Below the pieces are notes generated by a model, which searched no databases, was not told the DNA's origin, and was given only the letters and a program-made list of their open reading frames with translations. A program made the position numbers and the translations under genes. From assembly GCA_002099365.1 (NCBI GenBank), contig MSED01000007.1, positions 1,364,001 through 1,428,000 on the forward strand: a stretch of 64,000 nt of DNA. Direction: 5' to 3'. How positions within the stretch are numbered: the first letter of the stretch is position 1; each line of letters begins with the position of its first letter. Of this stretch, positions 11,041-22,040 are shown piece by piece. This DNA is from Phialophora verrucosa (taxonomy: Eukaryota > Ascomycota > Eurotiomycetes > Chaetothyriales > Herpotrichiellaceae).

Positions 11041-11848
11041 GTGGGAGTCCGACAGGGAATGGCCGAAAGATTGTTGCACTCTTCGAGCGGTAAGATATTC
11101 GTCGGAGCTTTGAACGCAATCTTGTGAGTGCTCATAGCACCTCGCCTGCCGAACATCTCACGGTTACAGTGGTCCACGATCATGGTCTATCCCAATGAGT
11201 ACGACTGTACGCCAATACAATAATTGAGGGAGGATGAGTCGTCAAGCTAGGTTATTCTTTGCGAATCGTCATCATTCTATGAGAATGGGCATTTCCAGGT
11301 CCTTGTCAACACAACTGTGAGGACGGTCCCCGCTAGAGGCTCTGGTGCTCTGGAGAAGTCGTCGATATTATGCCCGAGTCGCTACTTCGTCTGTGCACGC
11401 GCTCCTCATAGGATTCAGCCATGGGGTTCCTAGGCTTGTGTGTCTGCCTCCCCTGCCCGACCAAAGCCCGTGTCGCTTTTCCGCGTGTGATCCCCACCAT
11501 AGGGAAGATGGACGCTCTTCGAGAAGACGTCCGTCAGGTCGCAGGTACATGGACGAGCTCATACGAACAAGCCGGTCCGTGGGCGTACAGCTGCTGTTAT
11601 GCCTGGCCGTCTCCATTTCGCCTACAGCGCAGTTGACTTGTAGTCGATTTGACGGATAGTTGTGCAGGAGCTCCATTTGTAAAATTGTGTTTGGAATGAG
11701 GTACTGTAGCAAGACGGGGTCGAGAGGGTGACCGATCATATTCGTTTGAAAGCCGCTTCATAATACTGCGAGGGTAAAAGGGCTGGATCATCGAACTCCG
11801 TCCTGTGTTGCGTGACTCCATGTTCGACGATCAGAAATCCATTTCATC
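11041..11848. other. Intergenic region, nothing recognised
   Basis: About 0.8 kb between the reductase and the small minus-strand gene. Open frames here have no recognisable domain and no convincing splice sites. Confidence 0.5.
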
Positions 11849-12073
11849 TCAGCGCTCTGAGCTCGAGGTGAGCCCGCCGCTAGAAGTGCTGTGAGGATAG
11901 CTGATATTGAAGTTGACGGACTTGTCGTTCTTGACGCGCCCCTCACGCGTCACTTTCTGCGCGGCCTTTCGGAGGAGTGGCTGGAGTGAGTTCACCGAGG
12001 ACTTGGATCTGATCGACGCCGCGTCACTGGAAGACAAGTGGGAAAAGATAGAGGCTCTCTTCATAGCAGGCAT
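11849..12073 (-). CDS. Hypothetical small basic protein (74 residues)
   Basis: Single exon opening MPAMKRASIFSHLSSSDAAS. Codon choice looks coding. A pyrimidine-rich leader and CACA precede the ATG, a good fungal start context. The product is basic and Ser-rich with a KKVTREGRVKND-like middle (AAQKVTREGRVKN). It shows no signal peptide or membrane segment, and no family is recognised. It is small enough that chance cannot be excluded. Confidence 0.45.
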   Translation of the reverse strand: MPAMKRASIFSHLSSSDAASIRSKSSVNSLQPLLRKAAQKVTREGRVKNDKSVNFNISYPHSTSSGGLTSSSER

Positions 12074-12779
12074 TGTGTCGATGTGATCCGGTGCTTGGGA
12101 CGTGGGTTGAGGAAAGAGAGATGATTATGACCGCAACCTGAGGTTCCAATTACAGTGGCATGGAGTTCGAGGAAGGAGTGAGCTGAGCTGAGCTGCTGAG
12201 AGCTTGGGTTTTATGGACGCACACAGTAGTATGTACTTTGGTAGGCGAGATCTAGACCGATACAAAAGCCCTTAACACATTTCCGTGTACATGTCAACAG
12301 CTGAGGGCCAAAAGGTTGACCTGAGAGTGATACTGTGATATTACTGTCCGGTCTAGTGCTTATTCAGAAGGTGATCTCTGAGCACCTCGTCCAGGCTGGG
12401 AAGGCGTTTGGGGGCTCCAACCTATCGTCGCCAACCTTATTCTGCGCCGTGCCGCTGGACGGAAGAGTCACGCCAGTGATATCCTACAGAATGCTGCAGG
12501 GCCATGTGGCGTTGCCCAAGATCGTTCGTACTCCGTAAAGTGTCACGAGATCAAGCCGCCTGAGAAGCAAATACCGGACACGTCAAGTCGGAATATCTTA
12601 CAGTACGCGCGAACGGTTACCTGAAAAGTGAAAGGGCTGTCACCGAAAACATCCCTTCCGATTTGATTGAGGGTTTGTTTATCTGAAAGATGCCTTTTAC
12701 CGCTCTAATAGTTGGGGAGAATCCCATGCCGGGTCCTGTTCGCCTGATTCCAGAGTCTGGAGAACCTGTTCACGCCTCC
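12074..12779. other. Intergenic region
   Basis: Contains the presumed promoter of the 74-residue gene (12074-12300) and the 3' flank of the sulfatase. Nothing else recognised. Confidence 0.5.
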
Positions 12780-14633
12780 TCATGCTTCCACAACATTTAC
12801 CGGCTGTCCACCGGTTGCCTCCTTTAGCCTCGGGTCACTCACCTTCGCGATGTCCCGTACGAATTCCTGTCTCCTTCGCTCTTCCAACGCACCGGGCTTC
12901 CAATATTCATATTCAATCCATTCGCCTTCCTTCATCTGTGCCTCGACTGCCTCATGAAACCTGGCCCCTAGCTCTGGTTGCAGAGGTACAACGCCGGTCT
13001 CCTCGCAGTAGACTTCCCAAAGGTCCAGCAATTCCTTGAGTATATCTGGGTGCTTGTCGGCGAGATCTTCGGTCTCACCCGGATCTTTCGACAGGTCATA
13101 CAGCTGCCACGCAGATGTGCCTTTGGGGAATGGGATGAAGTCTGCCTTCCATTGGCCTTTGCGGATTGCAGCTCGGCCACAAAGCTCCCAGCCAAAGGCT
13201 TCGCCTGGGTCATGCACCAAGCCTTGCTCCCCGCGTAGCCAGGGTGTCATGTCTTTGCCGCGCATAGGCACGACCTGTCTCCCATTCCATTCTGGAGCAG
13301 GGTGTTTGATCCCGGCGAGCGACAGCAGCGTTGGCGCGATGTCCATCACTGTTGCGAAAGTCTCGGTGATTTCTCCTTCCCTACCTTTGTATAACTTTGG
13401 GTAGCGGATGACGCAGGGTACCCTCACCCCTCCCTCTGTCGTATATGCTTTATACAGCCTGCTAGGGGCGGTGGCAGCTTGGGCCCAACGCGGACCGTAC
13501 CAGACGAAACTGTCCTTGTTGCCAATGTTCTCAAGCGAATTGTTGTAGTACTTTCCAATGTGTTCCATGAGCTCGCCTGCGACCATGGGGTATGCCTCGT
13601 ATGCAGCTCCTTCGGCACCGTTGTCAGAAAAGAACATAATATATGTGTTGTCCAGCTCGCCGATAGATTCTAGGTAGTCGGTGACTCGGCCAATATTATG
13701 GTCTAGGCATTCAATCATTCCTGCATACGCTTCCATTGACGTGGACGAGGCTTTCTTGTGGAAATCATCCATTTCATCCCACCCTGGGACTTCATCGGCC
13801 ACAACCGGGTGCGGTCTGACGTCCTTTGGTATCATCCCGAGCTCGATAAGCCTCTTCAGCCGCGCTTGACGCAGTGCTTCCGGGCCTTCTTTGTAAACAC
13901 CTCGATAGTGGTCGATGTACTCCTTGGGCGCTTGTAACGGCCAATGCGGGGCTGAAAAAGGATAGTATGCAAAGAACGGCTTCTTCGAGAGCTCGCCATC
14001 CTCTTTCCACTCCTTCAGGTACCTCAGCATCCTCTTACCGTATCCGTCGCTCGAGTACCACCCCTCAGGAAGGTCCTTGACATAATGATCGTCCTCCATG
14101 TGTAGAGCAATGACGCTCTTCTCGAGAAACTTCGGGAAGTCGGCTTCAGGTCTCCAGTCATAGTGGTTTGAGCATGCGGGTAGTAGAGCCAGGCTCCGAT
14201 CAAAACCACGCGCTTGAGGGCTTCGTTCCTTTGTGAGACCCAGATGCCATTTCCCGCTCATGACAGTGTGATAACCCCCTTCTTTCAGAACCTCCGGCAG
14301 CGCTGCTACACGAGCATTCAAATAGCCTTCATAACCTGGCATACCCCGTTGAGGAGCCGTCGAGTATTTGCTGCCTTTGGGAAAGTTCTGTCCCGAGAAA
14401 TCGGTCCATTCGATCAGATTGCCCAAGCCTGCGATGTGGTGGTCGGTACCCGTGAGGATCATTGCTCTGGTCGGGGAGCAGGCCGCCGCAGCGTGAAAGC
14501 CCGTGAGTCGGATGCCATCTTTGGCAAGCTTGTCAATGTTTGGTGTGCGGATTTCTGAACCAAAGCATCCTGCGTCCGAAAATCCCATGTCATCGGCTAC
14601 AATGATGAGGAAGTTGGGGCGTCGAGCTGCCAT
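12780..14633 (-). CDS. Type I sulfatase (arylsulfatase-like)
   Basis: 617 residues, single exon. It hydrolyses sulfate esters using a formylglycine made from C52 in the CSPTR motif (C-x-P-x-R). Metal-binding D14-D15 sit in IIVADDMGFSD. SGKWHLG supplies the Lys/His pair, and FFSDNGAEG gives later Asp/Asn ligands. The C-terminal subdomain includes WELCGRAAIRKGQWKADF. There is no signal peptide, so a cytosolic enzyme used for sulfur scavenging is likely; the substrate (aryl or alkyl sulfate) is unknown. It is divergent from the transporter at 15603. The compact, intronless layout resembles bacterial sulfatases. Confidence 0.93.
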   Translation of the reverse strand: MAARRPNFLIIVADDMGFSDAGCFGSEIRTPNIDKLAKDGIRLTGFHAAAACSPTRAMILTGTDHHIAGLGNLIEWTDFSGQNFPKGSKYSTAPQRGMPGYEGYLNARVAALPEVLKEGGYHTVMSGKWHLGLTKERSPQARGFDRSLALLPACSNHYDWRPEADFPKFLEKSVIALHMEDDHYVKDLPEGWYSSDGYGKRMLRYLKEWKEDGELSKKPFFAYYPFSAPHWPLQAPKEYIDHYRGVYKEGPEALRQARLKRLIELGMIPKDVRPHPVVADEVPGWDEMDDFHKKASSTSMEAYAGMIECLDHNIGRVTDYLESIGELDNTYIMFFSDNGAEGAAYEAYPMVAGELMEHIGKYYNNSLENIGNKDSFVWYGPRWAQAATAPSRLYKAYTTEGGVRVPCVIRYPKLYKGREGEITETFATVMDIAPTLLSLAGIKHPAPEWNGRQVVPMRGKDMTPWLRGEQGLVHDPGEAFGWELCGRAAIRKGQWKADFIPFPKGTSAWQLYDLSKDPGETEDLADKHPDILKELLDLWEVYCEETGVVPLQPELGARFHEAVEAQMKEGEWIEYEYWKPGALEERRRQEFVRDIAKVSDPRLKEATGGQPVNVVEA

Positions 14634-15602
14634 TGTGCGCGTCTATACAGGGGTGAGCCCACAAGAGAAGGAATGTACTGAAAGAAACGACCACAACGGT
14701 GAGGGAATCGTCAGAAGAGTGTGAGCATGCATCAGATGTGCCCGCGTCGATATCGGAGTAATCTTAGAGCGAGACCTTGAGAGGGGCACCTCGTAAACAT
14801 CCCGCCGATGTGACGCCGGACGACCACCCAGCGGTAATACTTGAGCTGCAGCTTACTCGCAAGTCCCTAGGTACAGTACAGTAGTACCTTGGTGCTGCCT
14901 GCGCCGCCCGGGGTTTAGAATACCTTATGCGGGGATTCTGTCCCTCTCTCGGAGTACTCCGTACAGCTCGGTAAGTTAGAACACCAATTTAGAACCTGGG
15001 GTAGTCAAACTTTGGGACTTTTGACACCGCATTTGATTCTCGGGCTCATCAGCTCTACTCAGTAACAAAACGGATGCTTGTAGAGGTTACAATCTAGCGC
15101 CGACAAGCTGCCGTGACACGCGAGAGCGATCACTGCGAACAATTCAACGAGGCCGGGTCCAGCACATCACCATCTACCCAAAACTGGCAAGCCTTGATGG
15201 CGTGATCGTGCCATCTTTCCCATGCTTCTTCATCCGCGACCACTCTTGCTAGGTTACCCACCACATGCGCCTTCATTCAAGCCATAAGGCTTGTCACGCC
15301 CTAGCCGATATCAGACTTGCTCGACGCTGCAGTGGTTCATCCTCCTATCTGGTGGCTGGCTTACATCCCGCCCGCTTGACAGAACCACACGGCTGCGGGA
15401 TCTACACTGGTGATGCCCGTTGCAACCGATCATCCGGACTCAGTCGCCCCCGCATCCATGGTATGAGCAATGCAATTTGATCCTTTCCTGCTTCCTATGG
15501 GTTGGACCAACCTTGTGGCACCAAAAGTCCGGTAGCTGCTCGACCGAACCTTGCTGGAAGGTAACGTTGTAATCCTTCCGTGGGAAGCTCATAAAGTCCG
15601 CC
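14634..15602. promoter_or_regulatory. Divergent promoter, sulfatase / sugar-type transporter
   Basis: 969 bp between two start codons. It contains the 12-bp perfect palindrome CGGAGTACTCCG near 14955 and an AGGTAC...GTACCT inverted repeat near 14869-14890. The first has CGG/CCG ends like a Zn2Cys6 target. No TATA box was assigned. Confidence 0.4.
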
Positions 15603-17198
15603 ATGGCCTCTTCATCCTCTGCCACTGGCTATCGACTACTGCAGCAAGGCGAGCCTTTAGAATCTCCCACGACCAGGACTGCACAGGATATCAAGATGGG
15701 CAAATCACTGGGCACCTTTCGAGCATGCTACGTTGTATCTCTCTGCTGTATCGGCTCGTTCCTCTTCGCCTATGACACCGGTATCGTCGGGGGTGTCTTG
15801 ACCCTGCCGTCATTCCAGAACGATTTCGGCTATTCCAAAGCTGAGAAGACTCAAGTCAACTCAAACTGCGTCTCAATCCTCCAAGGAGGTGCCTTCTTTG
15901 GGTGTTTCTTCATCTGGCCGCTGACAGCCTGGCTGGGCCGACGCTGGGCCTTTGTCATTTCTTCGGTCGTCTTCTGCGTCGGATGCATCATGCAAATTGT
16001 CAACAGTCACTCACTTGGCCTTTTCTATGCTGGCCGTGTTATCAGTGGACTAGGGACCGGTGCTGCGACGGTGCTTGTGCCTATATTCTCTGCTGAGATG
16101 GCGCCGAAAGAGATTAGAGGCAAGCTTGGTTCTTGCTTCCAACTGTTCTTCGCGACAGGTGTTTGCATCAGCTACTGGGTGGACTATGCAGCTCAGAAGG
16201 GCATTTCCGAAACTTCATCGACACAGTGGCAGGTTCCGATTGGGCTTCAGCTAGTCCCCGGCGGCCTTCTTGGACTGGGCATGCTTCTGGTTAAGGAGTC
16301 TACAAGATGGCTCGCAAAAAGGGGCCGCAATGAAGAAGCTTACGCATCACTCCTCTGGGTCCGCGGCGGTGTCGATAGTCCAGAGATCCGAGCCGAATTC
16401 CAAGAAATCCTCGCCGGAGTCGAACTGGAAATTCGCGAATCCGAGGGAATTACCTGGAAAGAATTGCTTCTCCCATCAAACAGATACCGAATGTTCATTG
16501 CGATCACCATTCAGCTCGCACAGCAGCTCACTGGTAATACTTCCCTTGCATATTATGCACCCCAGATCTTCGCCACAATCGGAGCTGGCAACAAAACGCT
16601 TTTCATCACAGGGTTTTTCGGCCTTGTCAAGATGGCTGGTGTCGCGCTTTTCATCACTTTCTTCGTGGAGCGATATGGGCGCAAGCTACCTTTTATGGTG
16701 GGCGCATTCGCTATGGGGAGCTTCATGCTCATAATCGCCCTCATCGTTGCTACGCATCCTCCGCAACCATCTGCCACCGGAATCACCTCTTTCGGAGCGG
16801 CCGGTATTGCAATGGTGTATCTGGAAGCATTCTCATTCAACATGTCCTGGGGTCCTCTGCCCTGGCTCTATATTGGAGAGATCTTCCCGAACCGAATTAG
16901 AGAGATTGGTGTTGCAACAGGTGCAGCGAGCCAATGGTTGTTCAACTTCGTGATGAGCCAAATCACACCTCATGCCATTGACAACATTGGGTGGAGGACG
17001 TTCCTCATGTTTGCTATCTTCAACTACGCAATCATTGTTTACAGCTACTTTGTGCTCAAGGAGACCACCGGTAAAAGTCTGGAAGAAATGGAGGTTGTGT
17101 TCGGCACGGTCGACCACCTGCCAACAAAGGATGATGACGAGGTGGAATCGCAAGCCGGGCCGGAAACAGCTAGGGAGATTCATGAGTCTACGAAATAG
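15603..17198 (+). CDS. MFS sugar-porter family transporter (hexose/quinate-type)
   Basis: 531 residues, single exon, twelve predicted membrane helices. Sugar-porter signatures visible: DTGIVGGVLTLPSF after helix 1, LGRRW between helices 2 and 3, RVISGLGTGAATVLVPIFSAEMAPKEIRGKL, KESTRWLAKRGR before the central loop, QQLTGNTSLAYYAPQIF, FVERYGRKLPF and the terminal LKETTGKSLEEME. The FATGVCISYWVDYAA stretch recalls quinate permeases, so sugar or quinate/inositol-like substrates are possible. It sits in the plasma membrane and takes up substrate by proton symport. The divergent sulfatase gene suggests, but does not prove, joint use of sulfated substrates. Confidence 0.92.
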   Translation: MASSSSATGYRLLQQGEPLESPTTRTAQDIKMGKSLGTFRACYVVSLCCIGSFLFAYDTGIVGGVLTLPSFQNDFGYSKAEKTQVNSNCVSILQGGAFFGCFFIWPLTAWLGRRWAFVISSVVFCVGCIMQIVNSHSLGLFYAGRVISGLGTGAATVLVPIFSAEMAPKEIRGKLGSCFQLFFATGVCISYWVDYAAQKGISETSSTQWQVPIGLQLVPGGLLGLGMLLVKESTRWLAKRGRNEEAYASLLWVRGGVDSPEIRAEFQEILAGVELEIRESEGITWKELLLPSNRYRMFIAITIQLAQQLTGNTSLAYYAPQIFATIGAGNKTLFITGFFGLVKMAGVALFITFFVERYGRKLPFMVGAFAMGSFMLIIALIVATHPPQPSATGITSFGAAGIAMVYLEAFSFNMSWGPLPWLYIGEIFPNRIREIGVATGAASQWLFNFVMSQITPHAIDNIGWRTFLMFAIFNYAIIVYSYFVLKETTGKSLEEMEVVFGTVDHLPTKDDDEVESQAGPETAREIHESTK

Positions 17199-17550
17199 AC
17201 GCAATCTAGATGTGAGGATATAGCAGGGACAGATACATTGATGGCTTGAGAGGTTCATTCAAATTACGGGTGAAGTGTCCAGCTGTTGTTCTCGTCGTAC
17301 GTGTCACCTGTCTCGGTGACATTCGTCAAAGCAATCAATAGTCCACCGTAGTGAGCCGCGACTGCCTCAGTAGTCCACCGTTGCGCATGCTGTAAACTGC
17401 ATTGTCGCAGCCTTGATCCTTGTGATGTTTCCATTCTCTTCTGATATCAGAAACTGATCTAGATGCTAAATACCAGTTCAATATTGCCTTCTCCATCTGA
17501 GACACTGGTATTAGGTGCTCAGTGCCTCATTGTCGTCGTACAAGCTGAGC
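17199..17550. other. Intergenic region
   Basis: 352 bp holding the 3' flank of the transporter and the promoter of the cap methyltransferase. AGTCCACCGT occurs twice (17339 and 17372). Confidence 0.5.
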
Positions 17551-19536
17551 ATGCCCGAATCCACTCGCACCCCGGCGCCACCTAAGAGACGACGTTCATC
17601 CCTTGCATACGATCCAGCTAGAGACACATTCAAGGAGCTCCCCGACACCCTAGCCGAAAACGCGATCGCAGAAGACCCTGAGGAGGAACACAAGGCTGAA
17701 GCGGCGGTCACTACAAGCCCGACAGCAGCGAGAGAAACAAAGGAACAGGCCCGAAAGCGCGGACGCCCAGAGTCTGTTGACGGTGAGGTGAACGGCAGTT
17801 ATCCGGAGAAGAGGAACACAGAATCTGCGAGATCAGGACGAAGCGAGGAAGGAAAGATTTTAGAACAACCCCGGAAGCGAAGGAGGTCAGAGTCTTTGGA
17901 TGGCGAGGTGAAGGATTATGGGAAGAAGGAAGACCCTGTAATGGAGGAATCCCGTGCTCCTGCCTCACCTCCAAGAGGCGAATTGAAGGCCTCTACGAAT
18001 GCAGAGAATGCAGAAAAGCCGAAACCACGAACACCAGCGGATCTTCCCCGGATCCCACTCAAAAGTAGAGAAGGCGAAGCCTCTACATCACGTCACGCCC
18101 CCGATGCATACAGCCGACGACCCGACGGCGGAGCACGACGAAGACCAGACCGAAGAGACACGCCCTCCCACAGACGATCCAGGTCGCCTCCTTCACGGCG
18201 GTCTCCTGGGGACATATACCGACGTCGCTCTCCACCTCGGGAACGTCGCAGGTCACCTTCACCAATCCGTGTGTCTCCTCCACCTGAAGTCATTCGTCCC
18301 GGTGGGGCACGAGGTCGTGGTCGGAATGTTCTGGCAGAACAACAACGTCTTGCTGCTGAAAGAGAGCAAAAGCAGGCTGCCCTACTCGCGCAAACGAACC
18401 GCGGCGTTCAAGAAGTCTCAAATCAGTGGTACAATCAGAGGCCAGAGTGGGTCAAAGAAAAAGGCCGAGACTGGCGGAAAAACGAGTCTCAGATCAAAGG
18501 ACTACGCAGCTTCAATAATTGGATCAAGTCATGTCTCATCCATAAATTCAGTCCAGAGGAGAAGGTAGAAGAGGAAGAGGCTGGTTGGGGCGAAGAAGCC
18601 AAGGAACCTGCAGAGCAAAAGCCACTCCTGGTGCTGGACATTGGATGTGGGAAAGGAGGTGATCTGGGCAAATGGCAGTTGGCTCCACAAAAGGTCGGGT
18701 TGTATGTTGGCCTTGACCCTGCTGAAACGAGCATCAAGCAGGCCCGTGACCGGTACGAACAAATGCGACGGGGCCGACGGCCGATCTTTGATGGGCGCTT
18801 CATCCCCCAGGACTGTTTTGGTGCATGGATCGGCGACGTTGGTATTATCCGTGAAGTCGGCATTGATCCGAATGCAGGCAACGGGCAACCGAGCCGTTGG
18901 GGCGGAGGGGGGTTTGACATTGTCGCCTGCATGTTTGCGATGCACTACTCCTTCGAGTCTGAGGAGAAGGTGCGAATAATGCTCCGCAATGTCGCTGGAA
19001 GCTTAAAGAAAGGAGGTCGATTCATCGGCGTCGTACCGAACAGCGATGTCTGCACCGAGAATATTCAGCAATGGTTCAAGAACAAGGCAGCGAACAATCT
19101 AGGGGCAAACGGAGATGCAGATGGCGCTCCTGACAAGAAAGAAGAAGGCGAAGCAGACGAAGAAGGCCCGGCATGGGGAAACTCCATCTATAAGGTGCGG
19201 TTTCCTATCGATCCCGTGCGTCCCCTGCAGCCAGACGGTTCCTTTCGACCTCCATTCTCCTGGAAATACACCTACTGGATGACCGAAGCTGTGGACGTGC
19301 CCGAATTTGTGGTGCCTTGGGAAGCCTTCCGTGCAATAGCTGAGCAATTCAATCTCGAGCAACGATACAGAAAGCCATTTTTGGATATCTGGAACCAAGA
19401 GCAAGGGAATCACGAAATGATGCAGTTGGCGGCGCGCATGGGCGTTGTAAAATATGAAGGCGGAGAGATGCAGCTGACAGAGGAGGAGAGGGAAGCCGTG
19501 GCATTCTACCATGCTTTCTGCTTCGTTAAGGTGTAG
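17551..19536 (+). CDS. ABD1: mRNA cap guanine-N7 methyltransferase
   Basis: 661 residues from the ATG at 17551 (the frame upstream extends only to GTG); no intron. It transfers methyl from S-adenosylmethionine to the cap guanine in the nucleus. The first ~300 residues are a disordered Arg/Ser/Pro- and Glu-rich tail with nuclear-localisation-like KRRRS runs. The catalytic domain begins near 310 with LRSFNNWIKSCLIHKF. SAM motif I is VLDIGCGKGGDLGKW (D363). The conserved FDIVACMFAMHYSFES, GGRFIGVVPNSDVC, and PFSWKYTYWMTEAVDVPEFVVPWEAF follow, and the C-terminus is EEREAVAFYHAFCFVKV. This is a full-length fungal cap methyltransferase with a long N-terminal extension. Confidence 0.95.
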   Translation: MPESTRTPAPPKRRRSSLAYDPARDTFKELPDTLAENAIAEDPEEEHKAEAAVTTSPTAARETKEQARKRGRPESVDGEVNGSYPEKRNTESARSGRSEEGKILEQPRKRRRSESLDGEVKDYGKKEDPVMEESRAPASPPRGELKASTNAENAEKPKPRTPADLPRIPLKSREGEASTSRHAPDAYSRRPDGGARRRPDRRDTPSHRRSRSPPSRRSPGDIYRRRSPPRERRRSPSPIRVSPPPEVIRPGGARGRGRNVLAEQQRLAAEREQKQAALLAQTNRGVQEVSNQWYNQRPEWVKEKGRDWRKNESQIKGLRSFNNWIKSCLIHKFSPEEKVEEEEAGWGEEAKEPAEQKPLLVLDIGCGKGGDLGKWQLAPQKVGLYVGLDPAETSIKQARDRYEQMRRGRRPIFDGRFIPQDCFGAWIGDVGIIREVGIDPNAGNGQPSRWGGGGFDIVACMFAMHYSFESEEKVRIMLRNVAGSLKKGGRFIGVVPNSDVCTENIQQWFKNKAANNLGANGDADGAPDKKEEGEADEEGPAWGNSIYKVRFPIDPVRPLQPDGSFRPPFSWKYTYWMTEAVDVPEFVVPWEAFRAIAEQFNLEQRYRKPFLDIWNQEQGNHEMMQLAARMGVVKYEGGEMQLTEEEREAVAFYHAFCFVKV

Positions 19537-20075
19537 TCGAGCAGTTTGGCGGAGGGAGATCCTGCCCGCACAGGGAGAGGCTCGCCTTCGTGAAGGTCCT
19601 TGTACGGTTTGAGTCGACGACCTTGCTCATCACGACCTTACGCTGGAGATGTGGCACTGTGACACCAATCAACCGAAGTACGACGGGGTCTCATCGATAG
19701 CTGAATACCAAAAATCAGATGCCGCAGCATTCATCTTCAATATTCTCATTTCCCTACATCCGCAGGTGACTTAGGGCCTTTATGCCCTACGGTTTTTTAT
19801 AAGATACTCGACAGAGCACACTACGACCCAACGATCCAGGGGACTTTGCTCGGAGACGGCACAGCCGAAGTCTTCAAAGCACACATTGTGGTTCGATTTG
19901 AATACCGTGGCCACCCTATGGAGGCGACTTATGCATTTTCTCTCTGCCCATCTTTCCCAGATGCTACTTGACTCAGACGCCCGGTGCAAAATGCATGCAC
20001 AATGTTAACGGCCCCACAATACGATGTCGCTCCCCGATTGATGCTTTTCCCGTCGACAAGCTCAGCAAGATGGTC
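19537..20075. other. Intergenic region between convergent genes
   Basis: About 540 bp between the cap methyltransferase and the efflux pump, both ending here. No gene recognised. Confidence 0.5.
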
Positions 20076-22040
20076 TCAATTTCTTCTCCACCATCGCGTT
20101 ACTCGGTAGCGGGAGATCAGCCGCTGGTGCGTCGTTTCTTCCTCCGACTCATCGCCACGCAAAGGTGCATCTCGGATCCACAAACATCCGATGAGGCATA
20201 GGGCTATAAGAGGGACAAAAGTAAGGAAGACTCGATGGAGACCCTTCATTTTGGCGTCCAGGACTGTGTCATCCCATGGCATCGACCCGCCCATCTTCCA
20301 GGTTCCATCCTTGACCGCCGAAGCAATGTCAGGAGGCAAGTCTTTGGGCAACGAGCTGACAGTTGCAGCATATTGGATGGCCGTCGAAACCGCCACTCCC
20401 GTGGCAGATCCCAGGGCTCGAACCCAGTTGCGTGTCGACGTGGTAACGGCGACGTCTGGCTTGGCCGAAAGTGCTTGTAAAGCGACCAGAGCTGCACGAG
20501 CCCGTTAATTGCCGCCGGCGCAGAGAAAAAATTGGCGAAGGTGACAAGAAACACACTTACAAGGCTGGAAGACGAACCCAACGCCGGCTCCCTCGATGAT
20601 GGCGGCCGCCACCAGGTCTCCGACAGGGGTGCTGCGTGCAAACCGCAGCTTTAGCCCAGCTCCGACGACCCAGAGCACAAACCCGATCCAGAGCACTGGC
20701 ATGTATCTGAGGACAGGTTAGAGCGAGATTGGCCACCTTCAGAGATGGGCTGGAAATATCCTCGTACCTTGCGAGCCAAGTCATGGCGGGTCCCGAAAAC
20801 ACTCCGGCCACACTTTGGGCTAGAAGTAGAGGCAACGATAAATACGCGGACTGGAGCGGAGTGAATCCACCGACATCCTGATAATACATGGGCAAGAAAT
20901 ACAGGTCCGCCTGCCAAACAAAGCCAAACAGAAAGTTCTGGGTGAACAAGGTGCTCCGGGAAAGCGACGAGTAGAGCCGCAGAGGCATCATCGGTAGCCG
21001 GGCAAATTTCCACTCGACCAGGCAGAACAAGACTGTCATGACCGTCCCCACGGTCAGCAAGGCAATGACGAGTCCACTCTGCCAGGGGAAGACACTCCCA
21101 CCAGAGTTGACTGGAATCTGAAAACGCGGATCGTCAGTCAAGCTTTGCTTACTCGAACAAACTCGAGGGGCCCCCAGCGATCAGAGCATACCAAAATGAA
21201 CAGGATGCCCGTGACGGCGGCAAACAGCCCCAACCAGTCGACGTTGCGGACCTTGTCCCTCCAACTGCCCACCACGGGCTTCTGGGGTAGGAAGATGACC
21301 AAGGGCGGGACGCACAGTGCGGCCAATGTGGCGGGAAGCCAGAACACCCAGGGCCACTGCTTGTCATCCCCTTGAACAAAGGCGCCGGCAATGAACGGGC
21401 CAACCCCGGCCCCGAGGCCGATGGCTCCGCTGAGAATTCCTTGGTACTTGCCTCGCTCCTTCAGGGAGACGAGGTCGCTGACAGTGATCTGGACCAGGGA
21501 GCTGATGCCGCCGCCCCCGATGCCGCTGATGGCTCGGCAGGCGTAGAGCCAGGGGCCATTTCGGGCAAAGCCGCAGAGGAGATCCCCTGCAATCAGGCAG
21601 ACGAGACAGCCAACCAGCACGGGCTTGCGTCCAAAAATGTCGGCCAGCCGGCCATACAAGACTTGAAAGGCGCACTGAGCGAGGAGATATGCCGTGCCCA
21701 CCCATGTGATGGTGCTGGAAACCCCCAACGCGCGAGAAATGGCCGGCAACGCCGTGGTGGCCGAGTTGACATCGAGAAAGGAGATGAAAAAGCACGTTGC
21801 GAGGCATATGTAGGCGACAATCAGCTGGCTGAAAGGGAGTCGTTGCGTTTGATCCGTCAACGCCGGTTCTGGTCGCGCCTCTGGTGGGACTGTCGTCTCT
21901 GTGACCGTGGGCGCGGCCGGCCTCTCCTTGTCGTCAGTGACAGCTGATACCTGGGAGTCGGTCGTGGGATCGACTGGCTGAATCGTGGCGTGGAGACCGC
22001 GAGACCCCTTGGACTCCTGGTCAATGACGGACTCGGTCAT
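20076..22040 (-). CDS. MFS efflux pump, DHA2 (14-helix) family
   Basis: 586 residues from four exons: 22040-21192, 21117-20768, 20706-20561 and 20491-20076, all GT-AG with frame kept. A ~75-residue polar tail precedes 14 membrane helices. DHA2 signatures include FLDVNSATTALPAISRALG, GRLADIFGRKPVLVG, RAISGIGGGGISSLVQI and LKERGKYQGILSGAIGLGAGVGPFIAGAF. IPVNSGGSVFPWQSGLV, FLPMYYQDVGGFTPLQS and FQPSLVALQALS follow. The family exports drugs, toxins and metabolites with proton antiport at the plasma membrane. An exact copy of the palindrome seen near the amidase lies 548 bp upstream of its start, linking it to the adjacent catabolic cluster. Confidence 0.92.
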
